The notes below the pieces were generated by a model that was not told the origin of the DNA, searched no databases, and worked only from the letters and a program-made list of their open reading frames with translations. This document shows positions 1 to 4,706 of a stretch of DNA of 5,546 bases, piece after piece. The stretch's first letter is position 1; each line of letters opens with the position of its first letter. Both the position numbers and the translations under genes were made by a program. Origin of the DNA: Anaerolineae bacterium. Lineage in GTDB: Bacteria > Chloroflexota > Anaerolineae > Aggregatilineales > Aggregatilineaceae. The stretch covers positions 1 through 5,546 of the forward strand of contig JADLHR010000138.1 of NCBI GenBank assembly GCA_020848665.1, in the 5' to 3' direction.

Positions 1-80
1 CTTACCTATTGTTTTACCATCAGCGGGCAGAAGGCACAAGCGGGCGTTGGCGGGCGGGGCGCGTGCCAAGCGCGCGCTGC
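1..80. other. Upstream edge, no gene assigned
   Basis: This stretch runs from the window edge to the first palindromic repeat. One plus-strand frame is open from base 1 to a TAA at 82-84, so it could be the last 27 codons of a gene beginning outside the window. The residues it would encode show no recognisable motif, and the other plus frames are also open across this short span. No RNA gene or promoter is evident. Confidence 0.3.
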
Positions 81-178
81 TTAACCTCACCCCTGGCTTC
101 GCTGCGCTCGGCCTTTCCCCTCTCCAACCTGGAGAGGGGAACGTGAGGCGCGCCAGCGCCGAGCGGGGGTGAGGTGAA
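81..178. repeat. Nested palindromic intergenic repeat, copy 1
   Basis: Three nested inverted repeats are visible. The outer arms 81-93 and 166-178 match at 12 of 13 positions and include ACCTCACCCC and its complement. The middle arms are CGCTCGGC (105-112) and GCCGAGCG (158-165). The inner stem CCCCTCTCCA (117-126) pairs perfectly with 130-139 around a 3-nt loop. The element could fold as a long cruciform or RNA hairpin and looks like a REP or MITE-type repeat. It shares words with the element at 909-972: ACCCCTGGCTTC, GGAGAGGGGAA and GCCGAGCG. It lies just upstream of the rplS promoter. No transposase or target duplication is visible. Confidence 0.75.
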
Positions 179-238
179 CCGATTGAAGCGCGGCGGCTTT
201 TGGCGTAGTTGCCCTGCGCTCGCGCGCGCGATCCGCCA

Positions 239-267
239 TTGAAAAGCGGCGGGCGCTATGCTACAAT
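239..267 (+). promoter_or_regulatory. Sigma70-type promoter of rplS
   Basis: A -35 box TTGAAA (239-244) is separated by exactly 17 nt from a -10 box TACAAT (262-267), and a TGC immediately precedes the -10 as in extended -10 promoters. Transcription would start near 274, giving a leader of about 87 nt before the rplS start. This is the best-matching promoter in the window and implies that rplS has its own transcription start here. Confidence 0.75.
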
Positions 268-273
268 CCTCGC

Positions 274-361
274 GCTCAGCGGCTGGACACCCGGCCGAAC
301 TTCTGATAATCCCTCCGGCGGCGGGCACTGCCGCGTGATGGTGTGAAAAGGATAGCGCCAG
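274..361 (+). promoter_or_regulatory. rplS 5' leader with two small hairpins
   Basis: The predicted leader can form a 7-bp stem with one G-U pair (280-286 with 291-297, loop ACAC). It can also form a 5-bp stem (GCGGC 318-322 with GCCGC 330-334). The Shine-Dalgarno sequence AAGGA lies at 348-352, 9 nt before the ATG. Ribosomal protein leaders, including L19 leaders in Firmicutes, are known to serve autoregulation. These hairpins are too short to claim the same here, so that role is only a possibility. Confidence 0.35.
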
Positions 362-706
362 ATGACTGACCTGATCAAGGCCCTCGAAGCAGACGAGCGC
401 GGCTTTCCGCAGCTCCATCCTGGCGACACGGTGCGTGTCCATGTGCGGATTGTCGAAGGCAACCGCGAGCGCGTCCAGGTCTTCAATGGCGTGGTGATCC
501 GCCTGCGCCGGGGCGGCAACGACGCGAATTTCACCGTGCGACGTATCGCCAGCCACGGCATCGGCGTCGAGCGCACCTTCCTGCTGCGCAGCCCGCGCAT
601 CGAGCAGATCGAAGTCGTGCGCCACGCCAAGGTTCGCCGCGCGCAGCTTTATTATATGCGCGAGCGGCGCGGCAAGTCGGCGCGCATGAAGGAACGCCGC
701 GTCTAG
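362..706 (+). CDS. rplS: 50S ribosomal protein L19
   Basis: This encodes 114 residues, the usual length for bacterial L19, a protein of the large ribosomal subunit located near the interface with the 30S subunit. The family pattern is clear. A segment around residues 20-50 contains GDTVRVHVRIVEG and a FNGVVIRLRRGG-type loop. It is followed by FTVRRIASHGIGVERTF and the SPRIEQIEVVRHAKVRRAQLYY block, and the protein ends in a basic tail (RERRGKSARMKERRV). The ATG is supported by AAGGA 9 nt upstream and by the promoter at 239-267. In many bacteria rplS follows rpsP, rimM and trmD. Here about 360 nt without a clear gene precede it, so it appears to be transcribed alone. No oddities are seen. Confidence 0.98.
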   Translation: MTDLIKALEADERGFPQLHPGDTVRVHVRIVEGNRERVQVFNGVVIRLRRGGNDANFTVRRIASHGIGVERTFLLRSPRIEQIEVVRHAKVRRAQLYYMRERRGKSARMKERRV

Positions 707-744
707 AGGCTGTTAAGCACTTTGTGGTCTGGCTTCCAGGCCAT

Positions 745-859
745 CCCCCCATCCTTCCGACCTGCGGTCGGCTTTCCTTCCCCCAGCGCGAGGGAAGGAA
801 AAAAACAGGGCGGTCTCCCCTTCCCTCATTTTGGGGGCAAGGGGCCGGGGGATGGGGGG
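745..859. repeat. Nested palindromic intergenic repeat, copy 2 (different family)
   Basis: The outer arms CCCCCCATCC (745-754) and GGATGGGGGG (850-859) are perfect complements. Inside are three further stems: CCGACC (757-762) with GGTCGG (766-771), TTTCCTTCCC (773-782) with GGGAAGGAAA (792-801), and CCCCTT (817-822) with AAGGGG (839-844). The architecture is like copy 1 but the sequence differs, so it may be a related repeat family or a diverged member. It may also hinder transcription leaving rplS. Confidence 0.7.
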
Positions 860-908
860 CTTTACCCGGCGCAAGCGCATAACACGCTCTGGAGCGTCCA
901 GGACCTTT

Positions 909-972
909 ACCCCTGGCTTCTCTCCGTTAACGGAGAGGGGAAAAGAGTCTGGGGGACGAGGGGAGCCGAGCG
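909..972. repeat. Partial copy of the repeat at 81-178
   Basis: ACCCCTGGCTTC (909-920), GGAGAGGGGAA (932-942) and GCCGAGCG (965-972) occur in the same order as in the element at 81-178. The left partner of GCCGAGCG and the outer arms are missing. Its centre is an 18-nt perfect palindrome, CTCTCCGTTAACGGAGAG (920-937). It is best read as a shortened or decayed relative of the first repeat, so that related copies flank rplS. Confidence 0.6.
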
Positions 973-1044
973 CAGCCTGCTCTGCCCCGGCGGAAACGTC
1001 AGAACCGCGCTGTGAGCGGCCAATACGGGTAATATCGCAACTTT

Positions 1045-1077
1045 CGAGGGGCAGCCATCGCGGCTGCCCCTCGTTTT
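1045..1077 (+). terminator. Intrinsic terminator between convergent transcripts
   Basis: A perfect 12-bp stem (1045-1056 with 1062-1073, arms CGAGGGGCAGCC and its complement) encloses a 5-nt loop and is followed on the plus strand by TTTT. This polarity fits termination of plus-strand transcription from rplS, although it lies about 340 nt past that gene. It also sits 24 nt past the stop of the minus-strand gene ending at 1101. On that strand the hairpin is followed by AAAG rather than a T-tract, so it would work there only as a U-less hairpin. Confidence 0.8.
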
Positions 1078-1100
1078 GATCGTGCGGCGGTGCGGATCTG

Positions 1101-2024
1101 CTAGCCCGCCTTATCTTCCCTGACCAGCACTTCGGAGCGCGGGTCCAGCAGGATCAGCAGCCCGAACATCCCGACGTTGGCGAACAGCATCGGCGCCATG
1201 ATCGGCGCGCCCCGGATGAAGCGCTCCGCGACGAACTGGCCCCGGCTTGTCAGGCTGTCATCGATGTGCAGCACCGTCCCGATTAGCCCGGTGAGCAGCA
1301 GCAGGCCCATCGCGGCGACGTAGATTCCGATGTCGAAGCGGTTCGGGCGCGCCAGAGTCGCCATGTAGAACCCAATGACGGTTGCGAAGACGCCGACCGT
1401 GGTCGGAATCCAGAGCCAGGGGTTCTCGAACTGGGTACGGGCGTGGTCCAGCACCGAACTCAGCACGGTGGAGAGCGCCGCGAGGCTGAACATCAGGAAG
1501 TAGGCGCGCGTTTTGCTCAGCGGCAGCTTCAGGTAGCGTCCGCCGGGCATACGCAGGCGTCCGCTGTCGGGCGGGTCTTCGACCCAGGCGGCGCTGAGGC
1601 CCCACAGTCCGACGAAGGCGAACATCAGCGGGCCGAGCACTGGCGGCCCCCAGACCAGGAGCTGCACCGTGATCTGCTCGCCGACCGGGCCGCTCGGCAG
1701 CGCGGCGCGGCGCAGGTGGAAGTACGCGCCCAGCAGGCCGACGACGATGCTGCCAACCAGCACGATCGAGGCCAGCACAGTCGCGGTGGAGCGTGATCTC
1801 AGCGCGATCAGCCCGGCGACCAGCAGAACGACCCCCGCAACTGGCCCGTAGATGATCGGAATCCACTCGTAGGGCACGATCGTTCCGCTGATGCTGTGCG
1901 CGAGAAAGATGTCGATGCCCAGGAAGATCTCGTTGACCGCCGCGAGCAGCAGCATCAGTTGATCGCGTGAGAATGGCAGCCGGAACCGCGTGATGGGCGG
2001 CGCAAGGGTTGCCAGATGATACAT
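1101..2024 (-). CDS. Eight-helix membrane protein with internal duplication, partner of octaheme cytochrome
   Basis: Family not recognised. The 307-residue protein has about eight hydrophobic helices (roughly residues 22-43, 55-75, 82-103, 121-147, 174-193, 206-225, 232-252 and 274-293). Basic residues lie in the loops at 76-80, 156-173 and 226-229 and in the C-terminal tail, which predicts both termini inside. The two halves align. H43 followed 11 residues later by W54-I-P corresponds to H194 followed 11 later by W205-I-P. GLLGAYFH (H103) corresponds to GLIGTVLH (H253), and GPPVLGPLMFAFVGLWGL to GAPIMAPMLFANVGMFGL. All four histidines fall at outer helix ends. The ATG lies 2 nt after the cytochrome stop, behind GGGGAG at 6-nt spacing, so translation is probably coupled. 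A membrane electron-transfer or anchoring subunit for the cytochrome is inferred. Haem or metal binding is unproven. Confidence 0.88.
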   Translation of the reverse strand: MYHLATLAPPITRFRLPFSRDQLMLLLAAVNEIFLGIDIFLAHSISGTIVPYEWIPIIYGPVAGVVLLVAGLIALRSRSTATVLASIVLVGSIVVGLLGAYFHLRRAALPSGPVGEQITVQLLVWGPPVLGPLMFAFVGLWGLSAAWVEDPPDSGRLRMPGGRYLKLPLSKTRAYFLMFSLAALSTVLSSVLDHARTQFENPWLWIPTTVGVFATVIGFYMATLARPNRFDIGIYVAAMGLLLLTGLIGTVLHIDDSLTSRGQFVAERFIRGAPIMAPMLFANVGMFGLLILLDPRSEVLVREDKAG

Positions 2025-2026
2025 GG

Positions 2027-3466
2027 CTAGCTCCCCGCAGCTTCCTGCGTGGCTTCTGGCTCCTCGGTCGTTTCGCCAGCAGCGGCGCCCGCTTCTTCCG
2101 CCGACTCAGGCGCTTCAACGGCGGCCGGCGCCAGCGGCTGCCCCTTGGTCAGCAGGCTGTCGGGCACTTCAAGACCGGCTCCTTCCAGCAGATCGACGGC
2201 TATCTCGCGCAGATCGGCCAGGTCGGACAGCATCTCGTAGGCGCCGTGCCACTGGGTGTAGTCCGGCCCCTGCATCCAGGCGCCAAACTTGGCGGTGCGA
2301 CCCCAGTGATGCCACAGCTCGAAGTAAATGAAGTCGATCGGCTCGTCGAACGGCTCCGCCGTCACCAGGTCGTTGTCCTTGAGCACCTGAACAATCCGGT
2401 CGCTCTCCTCGACCCACGAGTTGATCGCACCGACCAGCACGTCAGCGTCGTTGTAGAAGTCGGTGATGAAGTTGGTGTTGTGGCATTCCAGGCAGACGCC
2501 CTGCATCCGCACCTTGTTATCTTCCCAGGCGGGACGGCGCACGCTGATCGGCTGGAACAGGTACCAGGTCAGGCGGTCACCGAGGTCGTGCGTCGTGCCG
2601 GTGGAGCCGAAGCCGCTCATATGGCAGATGGCGCACGTCGCAGCGGGGAAGTCCTCGACCGTCAGCGTGCCAGCCTCGGCGGTCCAGTTCCAGGTGTGGC
2701 CCATCGTGGCGAAGGCGATGCCGTGCGGCGATTCCTGGTAGATCTCCCACTGCGGGTGATCGGGGCCGATATGGCAGGCGTTGCAGGTCTGCGGCTTGCG
2801 CACCTGCTCGACGCTGAACTCGTGGCGCAGGTGGCATTTCTGGCACTGGCCGATCGAGCCATCGGGCGCGGGCGCGCCGATGTTGTGGCAGTCTTCGCAG
2901 GCGAAGCGGGTGATCTCTGGCCCTTCGAGGTGATAGAGCGCGTTACGCTGTTCGTTGGGCTTAATCGCGGCTTCGGGGATGGCATTGTAGGCTGCCAACT
3001 CGGCCTCGGTCAGCCCTTCGAGGCCGACCATCGCCGCGTAAGCGGGGATGCTGTGCCGGCTGGCGTAGTATTGGCGCACCTCGGCGGTGTGGCAGGTCTC
3101 ACACATGGCGGTAGTCGGCGAGTTGAGGACGTAGGTGCCCTCGTGCTCAACTGCGCCGGGATAGTCGGCCTTGACCTCGTGGCAGTTCTCGCAGGTCACC
3201 TCGGCGGCAGCCATCGTGCTGACGCCGTATTGCTCGACGATACCTGGCGTGGTGCGGCGATGGCAGGTCACACATTCGTTCTTGCTGCCGGCGAGAGCGT
3301 CGGTGCGCACGTCAAGGTCTCTGGCCTGGTCGTCAGCGATCGCCATCACGATCAGGATCAACCCCAGCACGACAATTACGCCGACAAGACCCACGATCAG
3401 GACCCGGCTGGCGGTGAGCCACCCCCGATGGTTGTTCGATGGTGGGCTGTTGAGGTGGTCCGTCAT
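2027..3466 (-). CDS. Membrane-anchored octaheme c-type cytochrome, hydroxylamine oxidoreductase-like
   Basis: The 479-residue protein has exactly eight CXXCH haem c motifs, at C65, C92, C122, C190, C208, C228, C278 and C325. Residues 21-43 form one hydrophobic helix after a short N-terminal stretch, most likely an uncleaved anchor that leaves the haem domain outside the membrane. After the last haem comes a helical region with ELWHHWGR (383-390) and PDYTQWHGAYE (401-411), which I associate with the C-terminal part of hydroxylamine oxidoreductase (HAO) relatives. Residues 444-479 are an Ala/Glu/Pro-rich tail. Octaheme relatives include hydroxylamine or hydrazine oxidation enzymes, reductive HAO-like enzymes and tetrathionate reductases, so the reaction is open. 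I chose the ATG at 3466 because AAGGGGGA lies 4 nt upstream. The longer TTG form would add 15 unconvincing residues. It shares a cluster with three membrane proteins. Confidence 0.92.
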   Translation of the reverse strand: MTDHLNSPPSNNHRGWLTASRVLIVGLVGVIVVLGLILIVMAIADDQARDLDVRTDALAGSKNECVTCHRRTTPGIVEQYGVSTMAAAEVTCENCHEVKADYPGAVEHEGTYVLNSPTTAMCETCHTAEVRQYYASRHSIPAYAAMVGLEGLTEAELAAYNAIPEAAIKPNEQRNALYHLEGPEITRFACEDCHNIGAPAPDGSIGQCQKCHLRHEFSVEQVRKPQTCNACHIGPDHPQWEIYQESPHGIAFATMGHTWNWTAEAGTLTVEDFPAATCAICHMSGFGSTGTTHDLGDRLTWYLFQPISVRRPAWEDNKVRMQGVCLECHNTNFITDFYNDADVLVGAINSWVEESDRIVQVLKDNDLVTAEPFDEPIDFIYFELWHHWGRTAKFGAWMQGPDYTQWHGAYEMLSDLADLREIAVDLLEGAGLEVPDSLLTKGQPLAPAAVEAPESAEEAGAAAGETTEEPEATQEAAGS

Positions 3467-3480
3467 AAAATCCCCCTTAC
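3467..3480 (-). promoter_or_regulatory. Ribosome binding site that sets the octaheme cytochrome start
   Basis: Read on the minus strand, AAGGGGGA (3478-3471) precedes the ATG at 3466 by 4 nt. It is a purine-rich Shine-Dalgarno-like sequence. The alternative TTG at 3511 has no comparable site. This supports the 479-residue form with the hydrophobic anchor close to the N-terminus. Confidence 0.6.
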
Positions 3481-3599
3481 ACTCTCTCACACAGTCACTG
3501 AAAAGGCGCAAAGATGGTCTTCATTGTGGCACGTGCGGGCGAGCAGGTCGTAATCGTGTGGCGAGCACCTCCTTGAACAGGCGATAGCTACCGGACAGC

Positions 3600-3623
3600 C
3601 CCGGCGCTTGGTCAGGCGCCGGG
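3600..3623 (-). other. Hairpin across the stop codon of the second small membrane gene
   Basis: CCCGGCGC (3600-3607) and GCGCCGGG (3616-3623) form a perfect 8-bp stem with an 8-nt loop, and the TGA stop of the gene ending at 3612 lies within the loop. No T-tract follows on the minus strand. It could act as an mRNA processing or stability element, or a partial attenuator, between the small membrane genes and the cytochrome. The 145-nt gap that follows holds no convincing promoter or gene. AAGGAGG occurs in it on the minus strand (about 3568-3574) without a usable start codon behind it. Confidence 0.5.
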
Positions 3624-4025
3624 TGGCTTGATACGCGGCCACAGGTGAGCGACGAACAGGCCGACGGCGGCCAGCTCGGCGGCGCGTCCCGCCGGAGCCA
3701 GCACATCGAGCGCCGTCCACCACTGGCCCGCGCTCACGGCCAGGACGCCCGCGTTCAGCAGCCCGAACGCTGCCCAGGCGAACGTCGTGCGCCGCCCGTA
3801 GCGGTTAGGCAGCCGGGCGAAGCGCGGCATGATCCAGAACGCTACGCCCATCGTCAGCTGGACAATCCACCCGACGAGGGCCAGCTCGACGTGAACCGGC
3901 CACAGCCGCCAGACCTCGGCATTGAACGGCGCGGCCTTGTCGTACAGCATCAGCGCGCCGAGCGTGAAGCTGACGCCCAGGTGCAGCAGCGCCGCACGGA
4001 CCATCCAGACGCTCAGCCGGGGCAC
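3612..4025 (-). CDS. Small four-helix membrane protein, haem-copper oxidase subunit I-like (second paralogue)
   Basis: This 137-residue protein has about four transmembrane helices (roughly 8-28, 44-66, 80-99 and 113-128). It is a paralogue of the preceding gene and aligns without gaps through helix 2. Both have P43-V44, then V51-G52-W53-I54, Q56-L57, G60-V61, W64, P67 and F69, and both end with LFV, a Trp and RIK. This pattern resembles short proteins often annotated as cbb3-type oxidase subunit I-like. It is far too short to be a catalytic oxidase subunit. Histidines are H15, H45 and H127. Where its paralogue has H47, this protein has E47, with H45 two residues earlier. It starts with GTG one nucleotide after the upstream stop, and AAGGAG lies 7 nt before it, so the pair is very likely co-translated. 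A membrane haem or quinone-related role is inferred only. Confidence 0.85.
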   Translation of the reverse strand: MPRLSVWMVRAALLHLGVSFTLGALMLYDKAAPFNAEVWRLWPVHVELALVGWIVQLTMGVAFWIMPRFARLPNRYGRRTTFAWAAFGLLNAGVLAVSAGQWWTALDVLAPAGRAAELAAVGLFVAHLWPRIKPPGA

Positions 4026-4026
4026 G

Positions 4027-4446
4027 TCAGCGCTCCTTGATCCGCGCCCAGGTGTTGATCACGAACAGCCAGCCCGCGACCAGTTGCAGCACGGCGGAGA
4101 GCGCTAGCATCCAGCCGAGGTCCGGCTCGGCGCGGATGGATACCTGCGGCTCGCTGATCACGCGCAGCGCCAGGCCCACGTTCAGCAGCGCGAAGGTTGC
4201 CCAGGCCAGGCGTTCACTGCCGCGCGGATTCTCACGCGTAAACTTTGGGAACATCCAGTAGCCGACGCCGATGATCAACTGCGTGATCCAGCCGACGGTC
4301 AGCAGGTGGATGTACACCGGTCGCAGGGAGGCCAGTCGCGACGGAAGCTCGACGACGGTGCGCGCCTGGACGATCACCCCGGCCAGCAGCGCGAGCACAA
4401 AGTAGATCAAGCCGGCCTTGATATACCAGCGGGCGAGTATGGGCAT
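4027..4446 (-). CDS. Small four-helix membrane protein, haem-copper oxidase subunit I-like (first paralogue)
   Basis: First gene of the cluster, 139 residues with about four transmembrane helices (roughly 8-28, 44-66, 78-98 and 110-131). Helix 2 carries RPVYIHLLTVGW, then a G-V-G-Y-W-M-F-P-K-F run. This motif is reminiscent of short proteins annotated as cbb3-type cytochrome oxidase subunit I-like, and more distantly of a haem-ligating helix in CcoN/NorB proteins. H47 is the only histidine, so it could give at most one histidine ligand by itself. The ATG at 4446 was chosen because it matches the start of the paralogue (MP, then a Trp at position 7). The in-frame extension to 4527 is basic, unlike the paralogue, and overlaps the promoter dyad. 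The Shine-Dalgarno is weak (AGG 5 nt upstream). Its TGA is one nucleotide before the next gene's GTG. Confidence 0.85.
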   Translation of the reverse strand: MPILARWYIKAGLIYFVLALLAGVIVQARTVVELPSRLASLRPVYIHLLTVGWITQLIIGVGYWMFPKFTRENPRGSERLAWATFALLNVGLALRVISEPQVSIRAEPDLGWMLALSAVLQLVAGWLFVINTWARIKER

Positions 4447-4495
4447 AGGGACCTGGACTCTTTGGCGTCGATTATGCTTCACAGCGCCTGAAGCG

Positions 4496-4516
4496 CGCAA
4501 TTCTACCCGAATTGCG
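4496..4516 (-). promoter_or_regulatory. Dyad operator overlapping the -10 of the cytochrome cluster
   Basis: CGCAATTC-N5-GAATTGCG is a perfect 8+8 bp inverted repeat centred at 4506. Read on the minus strand it contains TAGAAT (4505-4500), a strong -10-like hexamer. Transcription would start near 4493, about 47 nt upstream of the first ATG. The hexamer 17 nt upstream, TGTGAT (4528-4523), is a poor -35, which suggests activator dependence or a different sigma factor. The dyad is the size expected for a homodimeric helix-turn-helix regulator and would block the promoter if bound. The regulator is unknown and not in this window. Confidence 0.55.
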
Positions 4517-4543
4517 TAAAGTATCACAGGGCAGGGTGTTGGC

Positions 4544-4553
4544 TGTTATAACA
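4544..4553. promoter_or_regulatory. Short AT-rich palindrome TGTTATAACA
   Basis: This is a perfect 10-nt palindrome about 100 nt upstream of the first cluster gene. On the minus strand it includes TATAAC, a possible -10, but no -35 of quality lies at 16-18 nt. It may be a second regulator site or a chance palindrome. In a GC-rich intergenic region it stands out mildly. Confidence 0.25.
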
Positions 4554-4643
4554 AGAAAGCGCGTGCTGAGAAGACAGGCGCGGGCTGGCGCTGGGCTGGA
4601 CTTTCCCGCACGGCTTCCGATTCTCACAGGCGGCGCAAGAGCA

Positions 4644-4670
4644 GCCGGCAGGCGATCAGCGCCTGCCGGC
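4644..4670 (-). terminator. Hairpin terminator behind the surface-protein gene
   Basis: GCCGGCAGGC (4644-4653) pairs perfectly with GCCTGCCGGC (4661-4670). One more G-C pair (4654 with 4660) leaves a 5-nt loop. It lies 36 nt past the stop of the gene ending at 4707. On the minus strand it is followed by TGCTCTTG, a weak T-rich run, so it is a plausible but not textbook intrinsic terminator. It separates the surface-protein transcript from the respiratory cluster. Confidence 0.6.
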
Positions 4671-4706
4671 CTTCGACTCTATCTATCTGAAGCGGGTGCC
4701 AGCGAG

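Larger units (their letters stand above)
707..1044. other. Noncoding gap between rplS and the minus-strand cluster
   Basis: No credible gene lies here. Short plus-strand open frames exist (for example 722-1015), but their translations are rich in P, G and R and simply read through palindromic repeats. The contents are the palindromic element at 745-859, the partial repeat at 909-972 and G-rich or C-rich runs. No T-tract terminator lies directly behind rplS. The first one is at 1045-1077. Confidence 0.7.

Noticed and set aside
20..625. Long minus-strand open frame antisense to rplS
   Set aside because: It overlaps the well-supported rplS gene and the palindromic repeat, has no recognisable domain, and its composition is that expected from GC-rich antisense sequence.
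722..1015. Plus-strand open frame of 97 codons after rplS
   Set aside because: It reads through two palindromic repeats, is rich in G, P and R, and has no ribosome binding site of note.
707..1100. CRISPR array in the repeat-rich gap
   Set aside because: The repeats are palindromic, few, unequal in length and not spaced by uniform spacers.
3467..3511. TTG-initiated extension of the octaheme cytochrome
   Set aside because: It adds 15 residues ahead of the anchor and has no good Shine-Dalgarno sequence, whereas the ATG at 3466 does.
2009..3553. 514-codon plus-strand open frame opposite the octaheme cytochrome
   Set aside because: The opposite strand encodes eight CXXCH motifs, an anchor helix and a good ribosome binding site. 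The long antisense frame is a by-product of GC-rich codon use and has no recognisable domain.
3612..4446. A split or frameshifted haem-copper oxidase subunit I
   Set aside because: The two frames are paralogous to each other rather than consecutive parts of one protein, and each has its own start, matching end and full four-helix length. They are two genes, not one broken gene.
4447..4527. N-terminal extension of the first small membrane protein to 4527
   Set aside because: It would add 27 basic residues absent from the paralogue and would cover the dyad and -10. The ATG at 4446 matches the paralogue start.
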